Below are positions 52,688 through 60,734 of a DNA stretch of 64,000 nt, in pieces. The position numbers and the translations under genes are program-made. Below the pieces are notes generated by a model. That model was given only the letters and a program-made list of their open reading frames with translations, was not told the origin of the DNA and made no database searches. The stretch comes from an uncultured Clostridia bacterium (lineage in GTDB: Bacteria > Bacillota > Clostridia > Monoglobales > Monoglobaceae): the NCBI GenBank assembly GCA_910580105.1, contig CAJTWN010000001.1:186001-250000 (forward strand), given 5' to 3'. The stretch's first letter is position 1. Every line of letters begins with the position of its first letter.

Positions 52688-53581
52688 CTATACAATTTCA
52701 TCAAATGCCTCATGCAGCCGTTTGAGAAAAAGTCCGGCTGCTTTTGAAAATATTTGATATTTTTTCCACACAATATCAAGATTAACCTCCAAAATTGGAT
52801 GTAAAGGTCTGAAACAGAGCGGGTCATTATCGAATGTTTTCACTATTTTATCGAGACAAAGAGCGTAACCAAATCCCTCTTCAACCATAACGGAAGCATT
52901 ATACAAAAGATTATAGGTTGCAACAATGTGTAAGTCATCGGCCCCTTTTTTCAGCCATTTTGAAAGTATATTGGGATAATTTTCAAAAATTTGTTTTGAA
53001 CAGAGCAGAGGAAGTTCCCACAAATCTTTTGCCGTTATCATATCTTTCTTCGCAAGGGGGCTGTCTTTTCTCATAAGCACGCCCCATGTATCTGTTGCCG
53101 GTAGTTTTATACTTTCGTATTTTGTGGTGTCTGTCGGTTCAATCAGTAAACCGAAATCCAACAGGCCTTTATCAAGTTTTTCTGTTACATCTTCGGCATT
53201 ACCACTGAAAATATGATAGCGTATATCAGGATAATCCTCCTGTAGCTTTTTTGCTACCCTTGCAATCAAACGCATGACATCCGTTTCTCCGGCGCCAATA
53301 TAAATATCTCCGCTGATTATTTCCTCGGACGAAGTTATCTCTGCTTCAGTTTTCTCCACCAAATCTACAATTTCCTCGGCTCTTTTTCTTAAAAACAAGC
53401 CTTCCTCTGTAAGTGATATCCTTCTGTTTCCGCGGATAAAAAGTTGTTTGCCAAGTTCGTTTTCCATATCCATGAGCTGACGGGAAAGGGTGGGCTGTGA
53501 CAGGTGCAAAACTTCCGCTGCTCCGGAAATGGATTGTTCCCTTGCGACTGCAAGAAAATATTTTAATACACGGATTTCCAT
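52688..53581 (-). CDS. LysR-family transcriptional regulator
   Basis: The 297-residue regulator has an N-terminal winged helix (MEIRVLKYFLAVAREQSISG then AAEVLHLSQPTLSRQLMDME). The periplasmic-binding-like effector domain starts near residue 90 (GDIYIGAGETDVMRLIARVA, GLLDFGLLIEPTDTTKYESI). It matches the group often placed next to small oxidoreductase or carbohydrate-ester genes. AGGAGG lies before the ATG. No divergent target gene is present: the next gene upstream is codirectional and 237 bases away, so its target is not evident. Confidence 0.92.
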   Translation of the reverse strand: MEIRVLKYFLAVAREQSISGAAEVLHLSQPTLSRQLMDMENELGKQLFIRGNRRISLTEEGLFLRKRAEEIVDLVEKTEAEITSSEEIISGDIYIGAGETDVMRLIARVAKKLQEDYPDIRYHIFSGNAEDVTEKLDKGLLDFGLLIEPTDTTKYESIKLPATDTWGVLMRKDSPLAKKDMITAKDLWELPLLCSKQIFENYPNILSKWLKKGADDLHIVATYNLLYNASVMVEEGFGYALCLDKIVKTFDNDPLCFRPLHPILEVNLDIVWKKYQIFSKAAGLFLKRLHEAFDEIV

Positions 53582-53712
53582 ATTGCCCTCCTGATATAAA
53601 TTTATCTTTGCACTATGTTAACATTGTTTCTTCATAACTGTCAAGCATAGAACATCATTTTGTATAAGTGTTGGCAATGTTAAAGCGTTTCAGGCTGATT
53701 TTTACAATAACC

Positions 53713-53752
53713 ATAACAAATGTCCAACGCTTTTGCATTGGACATTTGTTAT
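53713..53752. repeat. perfect inverted repeat between LysR and DHHW genes
   Basis: A 15-base perfect stem (ATAACAAATGTCCAA and its complement) with a 10-base loop lies 66 bases past the stop of the minus-strand DHHW gene. There is no T-run directly after it on either strand, so it may be a weak terminator of that gene or an operator. The rest of the 53582-53818 gap holds nothing recognisable. Confidence 0.6.
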
Positions 53753-53818
53753 ATGATATACATTTATAAATTCCTTTTGAAAAATTGAATAATGAGAGCT
53801 GAGCGAATGATAATGTCA

Positions 53819-55231
53819 TTATTTTGCCAGCCAGGCAATGGCACGCCGGGCATCATCCCCTGCGACAGAAATCGGATAACTGATAACGAGCAGGTCGTCA
53901 AAATGAATTTGTTCATAGAATTCTGTCAAAGAAAAGGATTCCTGATTCTCCTGATTAAAACCACGATAGTCAATGACATAAATTTTCTCATAGTGATTGA
54001 CAGCCCAGGTTGTGAAAGCATTTCCATAGGATTCTTTTATTACAGCAAGTTTTTTGCCATTTTTTGTACCGGTTTTAAAGACGGACAGCGGCAGATCACC
54101 TTCCAGGAAAGTATCATAGTGGGCAATTTCAGTATTGATTAATGCAATAGGTTTCAATGGTTTTTCCATTTTCTGATCTAAATAAGCCATGCCTTCAACC
54201 GCAACTTTGGGCAAAAAACGTTCAAAATAATCAGGACTCTCTTCCATAAGCATGATCCCATCTTGGTCGCCCAGAAAACCATCTTTTGCCCAAGAACCAA
54301 CATAACCATCGAAATTAGCTGTATCAAAAGTAGAAAGCGGGTCAATTGGCTGCCCAATTGCATCAGCAAAAGCAGTATAGGCATAATATGAACCTCTGTG
54401 AGTCCAGTGATGATCTGTAAAAAAATAGAGCTTTTCATCCAAATGTTCATTTAAAGGGGTAAAAGCGTTAACATCGATGATTTTGGGAAGAAGATGAGCA
54501 TATATTTTTTGAAAAGAAGCGAGATAATTTGTTTTAAAATTTTCAGGCGCGTAAAATTCTGCTGGTGTTGGTACAAGTAAATTGTAAATTTGAACATTCG
54601 GAAGAAGTGCTGCTATATGATTCACAATTTCTGCATAATCTTCGCCCTGCGTATCTTCAATCTCTATCCTTTCCATCCCAAAATAATTTTCATTGTTATT
54701 AAAAACGTAAACCGCATTATATTTTCCGTCAAAATTTGGATAACGGCAGCTGTTATCTATGGATATACCGCTAAGTGAATTTGATGTTTTGTCAGCAACA
54801 TCAGTATAAATGGTGACCGTGCGTAATTCGTCAATCCAGCCAACCTTACACCAAAAAGCTTCAGACACTGCGCGGACCGGAACCATAGTTTTTTCATTGA
54901 TTAGCTGTGCCGGGACGTCTAATTGGATTTTTTCTTCATTTAGCTGCATCCATTGGCTGTTGATTGGGATAAAAATCACCGTTGAATCTCTTTTTGCGAT
55001 AGCAGTTTTGCTTTCATCGATCCAGTCAACCTCAGCGCCGAGCGCTTCAAAAATTGTCCGCATTGGAACTAAGGTCCGATCATTGACAATGGTTGGATCT
55101 TGAATAGGGAAATCCAATTTTTCACCATTTAAAAAGACAGAAATATCATTTGCCGCAAAAGCAGACGGTATAAACAGGGTTAAACAAAGAAGTATACAAA
55201 GAAGGAATATAAAAAATATCTTTTTCATCAT
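53819..55231 (-). CDS. secreted stalk-domain/DHHW (AlgX-like SGNH) fusion protein
   Basis: The 470-residue protein has a signal peptide (IFFIFLLCILLCLTLFIPSA, cleavage after AFA). Copper amine oxidase N-terminal repeats at about 27-145 follow (LVPMRTIFEALGAEVDWIDE, MVPVRAVSEAFWCKVGWIDE). The C-terminal half is a DHHW domain: FFTDHHWTHRGSYYAYTAF with the name-giving motif, and VIKESYGNAFTTW with a candidate nucleophilic serine. DHHW/AlgX-type domains O-acetylate surface polysaccharides or bind them. Such proteins usually pair with an MBOAT acyl donor, and none is seen here. ATG follows GGGAG. It has its own promoter (55257-55285). Confidence 0.88.
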   Translation of the reverse strand: MMKKIFFIFLLCILLCLTLFIPSAFAANDISVFLNGEKLDFPIQDPTIVNDRTLVPMRTIFEALGAEVDWIDESKTAIAKRDSTVIFIPINSQWMQLNEEKIQLDVPAQLINEKTMVPVRAVSEAFWCKVGWIDELRTVTIYTDVADKTSNSLSGISIDNSCRYPNFDGKYNAVYVFNNNENYFGMERIEIEDTQGEDYAEIVNHIAALLPNVQIYNLLVPTPAEFYAPENFKTNYLASFQKIYAHLLPKIIDVNAFTPLNEHLDEKLYFFTDHHWTHRGSYYAYTAFADAIGQPIDPLSTFDTANFDGYVGSWAKDGFLGDQDGIMLMEESPDYFERFLPKVAVEGMAYLDQKMEKPLKPIALINTEIAHYDTFLEGDLPLSVFKTGTKNGKKLAVIKESYGNAFTTWAVNHYEKIYVIDYRGFNQENQESFSLTEFYEQIHFDDLLVISYPISVAGDDARRAIAWLAK

Positions 55232-55256
55232 ATGTTCATCTCCCTTTATAGAAAAC

Positions 55257-55285
55257 AGTATACCACTTTTTTCTTGTCAATGCAA
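55257..55285 (-). promoter_or_regulatory. sigma-A promoter of the DHHW gene
   Basis: On the minus strand TTGCAT and TATACT are 17 bases apart, ending 25 bases before the ATG at 55231. Confidence 0.65.
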
Positions 55286-55319
55286 GGTTTGAAGGAACAG
55301 GTATAAATCCTTTCTATGG

Positions 55320-55348
55320 TTGACAAAATATGAACAAACTGCTAATAT
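55320..55348 (+). promoter_or_regulatory. sigma-A promoter of the Mrp-type ATPase gene
   Basis: TTGACA and TAATAT are 17 bases apart, 38 bases before the TTG start at 55387. Confidence 0.65.
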
Positions 55349-55386
55349 ATTTATTGGATATTAACATATGGAAAGAGGTATGAAAA

Positions 55387-56211
55387 TTGAGTAACGAATG
55401 TTCACATGATTGTTCAAGCTGCGGCGAAAGCTGTAGTGAACGAAAAGAAGAAAGTTTGCTTGCTCCTGCCAATAGCATGAGCAATATAAAAAAAGTAATT
55501 GGCGTTGTCAGTGGTAAGGGAGGCGTTGGTAAATCTTTGGTTACTTCACTCCTGGCGTCCGGCATGAATAAAGCAGGCTACCGTACGGCTGTTCTGGATG
55601 CTGATGTTACCGGCCCCTCAATTCCAAAATCATTTGGAATTAAAGAAAAGGCACAGGGAAATCAATTTGGAATCTTACCTTGCTACAGCAAAGATGGAAT
55701 TGCTGTTATGTCTGTCAATCTTCTGTTGCCGGATGATACCGAACCTGTTGTCTGGAGGGGGCCGATCATCGCGGGGACTGTCAAACAATTCTGGACCGAT
55801 GTTGTTTGGGATGATATTGATTATATGTTTGTTGATATGCCGCCGGGAACGGGTGATGTTCCGCTCACTGTTTTTCAGTCCCTTCCGGTTGATGGTATTG
55901 TTGTTGTCACATCACCTCAGGAATTAGTATCAATGATTGTCGGAAAAGCTGTTAAAATGGCAAAGATGATGAATATACCGATTCTTGGTCTTATTGAAAA
56001 TATGAGTTATATTGCGTGTGGCAAGTGTGGGGAAAAAATTTCTGTTTTTGGAGAAAGTCATTTAGACGAAGTTGCAAAGGAATATGAACTGGACGTATTG
56101 GGGCAAATCCCAATTCAGCCGGAAATTTCTTCATTGGTTGACCAGGGAAAAGTTGAAGAAATTGCAGCTGATTGGATTGACGATGCGATTGAAAAATTGA
56201 AAAATATGTGA
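55387..56211 (+). CDS. Mrp/NBP35-family iron-sulfur cluster carrier ATPase
   Basis: The 274-residue P-loop ATPase begins at TTG with AGAGGT upstream; no in-frame ATG fits. The N-terminus has a Cys-rich NBP35-like motif (CSHDCSSCGESC). The deviant Walker A GVVSGKGGVGKSLVTSLLAS, VWRGPIIAGTVKQFW and DMPPGTGDVPLTVFQS follow, then the C-terminal cluster ligands in YIACGKCGEKISVFGE. It assembles and transfers Fe-S clusters, fitting an anaerobic, Fe-S-rich metabolism. It stands as a single gene with its own promoter and terminator. Confidence 0.93.
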   Translation: MSNECSHDCSSCGESCSERKEESLLAPANSMSNIKKVIGVVSGKGGVGKSLVTSLLASGMNKAGYRTAVLDADVTGPSIPKSFGIKEKAQGNQFGILPCYSKDGIAVMSVNLLLPDDTEPVVWRGPIIAGTVKQFWTDVVWDDIDYMFVDMPPGTGDVPLTVFQSLPVDGIVVVTSPQELVSMIVGKAVKMAKMMNIPILGLIENMSYIACGKCGEKISVFGESHLDEVAKEYELDVLGQIPIQPEISSLVDQGKVEEIAADWIDDAIEKLKNM

Positions 56212-56215
56212 TCAT

Positions 56216-56253
56216 AAAAAGCTATCCGCTGTCTTATGACAGGATAGCTTTTT
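56216..56253 (+). terminator. intrinsic terminator after the Mrp-type gene
   Basis: AAAAAGCTATCC / GGATAGCTTTTT with an inner TGTC/GACA extension is followed by a T-tract, five bases after the stop. Confidence 0.9.
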
Positions 56254-56358
56254 TATTATGTCTATAGACAGTTGAATGCGTGAGCGCACCAAACAAAAAC
56301 CATTCGCTATTTGTTTTATTTGCCGCTTAACGCACTTTTCTTTTTTATTACAATAAGC

Positions 56359-56455
56359 ATGAACGAAGGTGAAAGCCAGCAGCTTCCGTCACTGGCCGGC
56401 AACATGGGCTTATTGCCCTAGAGCAAACCATCCGTTGACGGATGGTTATGAATTA
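56359..56455 (+). mobile_element. possible IS200/IS605-type right-end remnant (tnpB tail and RNA-like hairpins)
   Basis: The 307-base gap 56212-56518 has no complete gene. After the Mrp terminator, 56359-56421 reads as a clean 20-codon tail (MNEGESQQLPSLAGNMGLLP, then TAG). It is followed by the hairpin 56426-56447 (AACCATCCG / CGGATGGTT, loop TTGA) and TTATGAATTAAG. This arrangement, a short tail, terminal stem-loop and TTATGAA, resembles the 3' end of IS605-family tnpB genes, where the guide RNA scaffold overlaps the gene end. No tnpA or tnpB domain remains upstream, where stops are frequent. The match is from memory of such ends and needs a search. Confidence 0.45.
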
Positions 56456-56518
56456 AGAAAATTATATTACTGCAAACAAACTGTAAGCATGGTCATTCTT
56501 AGAATTAAAGGAATTGTT

Positions 56519-57088
56519 TTATAAGCCTTTGATTCCATTTAAAATTATATCTGTCACTCTAATAGACATCTCCTTTGGCGGGATGGTCATTCCCTCTTTT
56601 GTCCATTGGTTAATCAAACCAATGCAGCCATGGACAATATAGGAGCAGTAGTATTCATAAATATCTTCTGAGGTTGTATGGGCAGTTATCCATTGATTCA
56701 ATGCGTTTTTTTGTACGACGCGTACAAGTTTTTCTACCAGTTTGGTATCATTTCGTTCACTTAACAAAATACGGCACAGGTCTGCATTTTCATAGATAAA
56801 ATTAAACAAATCCATAAAAATCAGGTATGGTTTTTGTGACATATCTTTGTCTGGATAACGATTCAATACAGTTTCAAACTGTACGATCAAATCATCTTCA
56901 TATTCACTGAGTAATCCATGCAAATTATTATAATGAAGGTAGAAGGTTCCGCGATTTATATCCGCATAATCGGTAAGTTCTTTAACTGTGATTTCTTTCA
57001 GCGGTTTATGTTCCATAAGCTGCGTCAAGCACTTTCGCAATTGGTCCTTTGTTTTTTTTATGCGGCGGTCAATTTTTTTCTCCAGCAA
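56519..57088 (-). CDS. TetR/AcrR-family transcriptional regulator
   Basis: The protein is about 189 residues with an N-terminal TetR helix-turn-helix (LKEITVKELTDYADINRGTF then YLHYNNLHGLLSEYEDDLI). The C-terminal domain is helical (FMDLFNFIYENADLCRILLS) and of the TetR_C_7-like, DhaS-related type. The start is uncertain: TTG at 57088 has AAGGA about ten bases upstream, while GTG at 57097 directly touches that site. It is preceded by a consensus promoter and lies downstream of the iron alcohol dehydrogenase, separated by a terminator. It may control that gene or the EamA exporter; this is inference. Confidence 0.88.
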   Translation of the reverse strand: MLEKKIDRRIKKTKDQLRKCLTQLMEHKPLKEITVKELTDYADINRGTFYLHYNNLHGLLSEYEDDLIVQFETVLNRYPDKDMSQKPYLIFMDLFNFIYENADLCRILLSERNDTKLVEKLVRVVQKNALNQWITAHTTSEDIYEYYCSYIVHGCIGLINQWTKEGMTIPPKEMSIRVTDIILNGIKGL

Positions 57089-57120
57089 TTTTCCCACTTC
57101 CTTTTTTTCGTGTATAAAAA

Positions 57121-57149
57121 ATTATAATATACATTTGTTCATTTGTCAA
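57121..57149 (-). promoter_or_regulatory. sigma-A promoter of the TetR gene
   Basis: On the minus strand a perfect TTGACA and a perfect TATAAT are 17 bases apart. The spacer region carries a direct repeat of CAAATG that could be a regulator site. Confidence 0.75.
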
Positions 57150-57192
57150 CTGACGTAAATTGTTGGGAAAAAGAGATACTAAAAAAACATAA

Positions 57193-57217
57193 AAAAGCGG
57201 CCTTGGAGGCCGCTTTT
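57193..57217 (-). terminator. intrinsic terminator after the iron alcohol dehydrogenase
   Basis: AAAAGCGGCC / GGCCGCTTTT, a 10-base stem with a 5-base loop, is followed on the minus strand by TTTATGTTTTTTT. Confidence 0.9.
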
Positions 57218-57220
57218 ATT

Positions 57221-58375
57221 TTAAAATGCCTTTTTATAGATTTCAAGAATTTCTTCCGGTGATGTATCACGCGGATTGCCGCCGGTGCATACATCATTAT
57301 AAGCTGCCTGAGAGAGCGCTTCCAAATCTTCCTCTTTGACACCGATTTCGTGTAGTTTTTGGGGAATATCAATAGATAAAGAAAGAGCTCTGACCGCATC
57401 AATAGCAGCTTTTACACCTTCATCATCCGACATGCCTTCTGTTTCCGAAACGCCCATCGCTTTGGCAATTGCTTTAAACTTTGGTTTTGCAGCAGACTCT
57501 GCATTATATTCAAGAACATAAGGAAGGAGCAGTGCATTTGCAACACCATGGGGCGTATCATAAAATGCCCCCAAAGGATGCGCCATCGAATGTACAATAC
57601 CCAAACCGACATTCGAGAAACCCATGCCGGCAATATATTGTGCAAGGGCCATTGTTTCACGTGCTTTGGGATCTCCATTTACGCTGTCATAAAGGCTTTC
57701 ATGGATTAATTCTATGGCACGAAGTTCAACCATATCGGACAATTCCCACGCACCTTTCGTAATATATCCTTCAATTGCATGGGTAAGCGCATCCATACCC
57801 GTAGAGGCACAAAGACCTTTTGGCATTCCCATCATCAGTTCGCTGTCAACAACAGCGACTACAGGAATATCATGCGGATCAACGCATACCATTTTCTTTT
57901 TATTTACTTCATCAGTAATAACATAGTTAATGGTAACTTCAGCAGCAGTACCGGATGTCGTTGGAAGCGCAATAATTGGCACAGATTTATTTTTTGTATC
58001 TGCAACACCTTCCAGAGAAACAACATCAGCAAATTCCGGATTAGCAACGATGATACCAATCCCTTTTGACGTATCCATAACAGAACCGCCGCCAACGGCA
58101 ACAATACCATCTGCTCCTGCTTCTTTAAATTTTTTTACGCCATCCTGAACATTTTTCACCGTTGGATTTGCCTTGATTTCAGAATATACTTCATAAGCAA
58201 TCCCTGCCTTGTCCAGACATTCGGTCACCTTGGTTGCAACGCCGCAATCCAAAAGAACCTTATCCGATACAAACAAAATTTTTGTAAGACCTCTGTTTTT
58301 GATTTCAGCAGCCACATTTTCACGCGCGCCTGCACCAAAATAAGAAGTTTCATTAAGAATAAAACGATTGACCAT
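57221..58375 (-). CDS. iron-containing alcohol dehydrogenase
   Basis: The 384-residue group III dehydrogenase resembles lactaldehyde reductase/1,3-propanediol dehydrogenase. Landmarks are the NAD-binding GIVAVGGGSVMDTSKGIGII, ALPTTSGTAAEVT, and the iron-ligand histidines in MDALTHAIEGYI and GIVHSMAHPLGAFYDTPHGV. It reduces aldehydes to alcohols with NAD(P)H during fermentation. AAAGGAGG precedes the ATG. It has a terminator downstream and an uncertain promoter (TTGAAT near 58425). The partly symmetric GGAATGTTCC at 58412-58421 might be an operator. Confidence 0.95.
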   Translation of the reverse strand: MVNRFILNETSYFGAGARENVAAEIKNRGLTKILFVSDKVLLDCGVATKVTECLDKAGIAYEVYSEIKANPTVKNVQDGVKKFKEAGADGIVAVGGGSVMDTSKGIGIIVANPEFADVVSLEGVADTKNKSVPIIALPTTSGTAAEVTINYVITDEVNKKKMVCVDPHDIPVVAVVDSELMMGMPKGLCASTGMDALTHAIEGYITKGAWELSDMVELRAIELIHESLYDSVNGDPKARETMALAQYIAGMGFSNVGLGIVHSMAHPLGAFYDTPHGVANALLLPYVLEYNAESAAKPKFKAIAKAMGVSETEGMSDDEGVKAAIDAVRALSLSIDIPQKLHEIGVKEEDLEALSQAAYNDVCTGGNPRDTSPEEILEIYKKAF

Positions 58376-58495
58376 TTTTATTCCTCCTTTAATAAAGATG
58401 TGTAGTTGATTGGAATGTTCCTATTCAAGTTTAACATATCAGCCAAATCTTGTCTAGAATTTTTTGCTAATCTGCATAAAATTTTTTACTTATCT

Positions 58496-58523
58496 TTGCA
58501 ATTCAAAAAAGCTGTGGTATACT
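58496..58523 (+). promoter_or_regulatory. sigma-A promoter of the EamA transporter gene
   Basis: TTGCAA and TATACT are 16 bases apart, 27 bases before the ATG at 58551. Confidence 0.65.
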
Positions 58524-58550
58524 TTCTATATTGCAGTGAGGAGGTTATAA

Positions 58551-59462
58551 ATGAAACAAATATATATTCTTTGTGCCGCTGTTTTATGGGGATTAATCGG
58601 CTTATTTACACAGTTCCTTTCCATAAAGGGAATCGACAGCGGCAGTATGGTCTTTATCCGCGCCATAGGTGCGGCAATATTTTTAAGCTTATACTTTTTA
58701 ATTTTCAACCGAAAAGTATTCCGTATCCGTTTGCGGGACATTCCTTTTTTTATTGGTACCGGAATTGTTAGTTTTGTTTTTTTTAATTATTGTTATTTTC
58801 AGTGTATAAAAATGTGTTCACTTTCAGTGGCTGCCATTCTCCTCTACACTGCGCCGGTTTTTGTCACGATTTTATCATTTATACTATTTCGCGAAAAGTT
58901 CTCGGCGAAAAAAGGAATTGCTTTAATTTTCACACTGGCAGGCTGCGTATTTGTTTCCGGTATTTTGGGTAATCATGCTGCTGTAAAAATGGCAGGTATA
59001 CTTTTTGGAATTTTATCCGGTTTCTTCTATGGTTTATATAGTATTTTAGGAAGGTATGTATTGCAACGTTATTCCTCAGAAACGGTGACGCTGTATACTT
59101 TTATTTTTGCAGCGGCTGGGGCAGGGATGATCGGGAATCCTAATGTGGTGCTCCAAATTCCGTTGCATATAGATTTGGGTCTGTTATGTCTTGGACTTGT
59201 TATTGTGTCAACGGCTGCGCCATTCCTTTTATATACCAAAGGTTTATCCGGTGTTCCTTCCGGAGTGGCCTCCATCCTTGCAACCTTAGAACCTGTGGTC
59301 GCAACACTCATTGGGATCTTTTTCTTTCATGAAACTTTTACTTGGCTGCATTTTCTTGGGATATGCTTTATTTTGGCGGCAGATATATTACTAATCTTTC
59401 CTGTTCATGCTAAGGATACCGAATGGCATTCACAGAATGTCAAAAATAGCTTCACTCTGTAA
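58551..59462 (+). CDS. EamA (DMT superfamily) transporter
   Basis: The 303-residue membrane protein has ten hydrophobic segments in two EamA repeats: IYILCAAVLWGLIGLFTQFL at the start, FFNYCYFQCIKMCSLSVAAI, MAGILFGILSGFFYGLYSIL at the start of repeat two, and SGVPSGVASILATLEPVVAT with the family's LEPV. Members export amino acids or other metabolites; the substrate is unknown. GAGGAGG precedes the ATG. It is followed by a non-coding stretch up to spoIIGA. Confidence 0.92.
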   Translation: MKQIYILCAAVLWGLIGLFTQFLSIKGIDSGSMVFIRAIGAAIFLSLYFLIFNRKVFRIRLRDIPFFIGTGIVSFVFFNYCYFQCIKMCSLSVAAILLYTAPVFVTILSFILFREKFSAKKGIALIFTLAGCVFVSGILGNHAAVKMAGILFGILSGFFYGLYSILGRYVLQRYSSETVTLYTFIFAAAGAGMIGNPNVVLQIPLHIDLGLLCLGLVIVSTAAPFLLYTKGLSGVPSGVASILATLEPVVATLIGIFFFHETFTWLHFLGICFILAADILLIFPVHAKDTEWHSQNVKNSFTL

Positions 59463-59552
59463 TACTGGAATATTTTTATTATAATGAATCCTCCAGCACA
59501 TACATTCGTTGCAATGTCCATGCAATGTTTTTTAAAAATTCTTCAGATTTAT

Positions 59553-59604
59553 TGTATCCGCCATGCGCAGAACGCCTTAGCGTGTTCTGTGCGTAGCGGA
59601 TACA
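59553..59604 (+). repeat. long imperfect hairpin (possible RNA element)
   Basis: The arms TGTATCCGC / GCGGATACA and ATGCGCAGAAC / GTTCTGTGCGT pair almost fully across a 10-base loop, with one C-A mismatch. The two imperfect positions are G-U pairs only if the plus strand is transcribed, so a plus-strand RNA is favoured. No T-run follows. It occupies the 402-base gap 59463-59864, together with the terminator at 59733-59755 and the spoIIGA promoter. Confidence 0.6.
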
Positions 59605-59732
59605 GGTTTGAACAAGATTTTTTCACATTACTGCCAAAGTTTGGGGTGAAGAACTGTAGGCTTTGGGAAATGTATGCAGAACAAAATATTGATCAAATAG
59701 TTAAGAAAAATTGACTTTTTCGACAGGCTGAG

Positions 59733-59755
59733 AACACCGGAAGGTGTTTTTTTTT
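59733..59755 (+). terminator. intrinsic terminator upstream of spoIIGA
   Basis: AACACC / GGTGTT with a GGAA loop is followed by a run of seven further T. It shields spoIIGA from upstream transcription and could end an RNA containing the hairpin at 59553-59604. Confidence 0.8.
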
Positions 59756-59807
59756 CTTTGTGAAAGAAGTCGAAAGAAGAAGGCGGATTTTATCATTTCA
59801 ATCTAAT

Positions 59808-59843
59808 TTGCGACAGAATATTTCCAAAGTAACATTGTATAAT
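59808..59843 (+). promoter_or_regulatory. spoIIG-type promoter with Spo0A-like boxes
   Basis: A consensus -10 TATAAT (59838-59843) is preceded by TTGCGA at 59808, 24 bases away, too far for ordinary sigma-A use. The -35 zone contains TGCGACA at 59809-59815 (6/7 to a Spo0A box in inverse orientation), and AGTCGAA at 59768-59774 is another 6/7 match. A long spacer plus 0A boxes is the design known from the Bacillus spoIIG promoter, activated by Spo0A~P. Confidence 0.55.
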
Positions 59844-59864
59844 AGATGTCATGAGGTGTTCTTA

Positions 59865-60734
59865 ATGACGGTATATCTGGATGTCTTATTTATGGTGAAT
59901 TTTTTGATGGACTCTATCATAATTAGCCTGACCTATTTTCTAACCCGGCGCTGTTTCAAATTACATAAAATCATGTTATATGCAGCTGGTATAGCGGTGT
60001 ATGGATGCGGAATGTTTATACAAAATATTGCCTGGCTATACGCCTGGCCATGCAGAATTTTGATGACACTCGGATATATTTATCTGATTTTTAGAAGCCG
60101 TTCATTGTATACATATTTGAAAGATGTATTTGTATTTTTTTTATCAAGTTTTTGCCTGGTTGGCAGTATTTATGCGCTCACCAGCATAGGGGCATATCAA
60201 AAACAGATTGGTATATTATTCAAAGGAAATGCAATCTACTTAGACATTCGCCCCGCAGCCCTTTTGATAGGAATAGGCATTACCTATTTGTTATTGTGGG
60301 GACTTAAAAAAATTTATATATTAAATTTCTCCAAAGAAAAAATTCTGTTCACCATTTCAATTACATTGAATAATCAGACAGAGAAATTCGTGGTTTTGCT
60401 CGATTCCGGATGCTCGGCAGTAGAACCAATCACCGGACGGCCTCTTTTGGTATTAGGGAAAGAGGGAAAGAAATTTCTTTCACAGTGTTTCTTAGACCTT
60501 CCTTATATTTATGCAGACGGCATATCCAGTCTGAAAGGATTTTATCCCGATGAGGCATGGATTGAAAAAAGCCGGTTTGTCTTGTGTGAAAAGATTTGTG
60601 TTGGTATAGGTAATGCTGATTTTGGAAATATGCCCTATCAGGGAGTGATAAATCCGGACGCCATCCGGGAATGTATAGATCAATATGCGGGAAAAGGAGA
60701 GAGAAAGATTGAAAAAGAGCAGCAGTCTGTTTGA
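59865..60734 (+). CDS. spoIIGA: sporulation sigma-E processing peptidase SpoIIGA
   Basis: The 289-residue membrane protease has five N-terminal membrane segments (MTVYLDVLFMVNFLMDSIII, IMLYAAGIAVYGCGMFIQNI, DVFVFFLSSFCLVGSIYALT and others). The C-terminal aspartic-protease-like domain has the catalytic DSG in FVVLLDSGCSAVEPITGRPL and ends with GNADFGNMPYQGVINPD. It cleaves pro-sigma-E in the mother cell after septation, when signalled by SpoIIR. The ATG at 59865 follows GAGGTG by six bases; an upstream frame from 59760 overlaps the promoter. It overlaps sigE by 26 bases. Confidence 0.95.
   Translation: MTVYLDVLFMVNFLMDSIIISLTYFLTRRCFKLHKIMLYAAGIAVYGCGMFIQNIAWLYAWPCRILMTLGYIYLIFRSRSLYTYLKDVFVFFLSSFCLVGSIYALTSIGAYQKQIGILFKGNAIYLDIRPAALLIGIGITYLLLWGLKKIYILNFSKEKILFTISITLNNQTEKFVVLLDSGCSAVEPITGRPLLVLGKEGKKFLSQCFLDLPYIYADGISSLKGFYPDEAWIEKSRFVLCEKICVGIGNADFGNMPYQGVINPDAIRECIDQYAGKGERKIEKEQQSV

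Noticed and set aside
52526..52747. 73-codon frame after thiW
   Set aside because: No ribosome site, overlaps the 3' end of the LysR gene and begins next to a hairpin (52541-52571); treated as chance.
59484..59714. 76-codon frame between eamA and spoIIGA
   Set aside because: It runs through a long hairpin, has no convincing ribosome site and looks non-protein-like; the region is better explained as non-coding.
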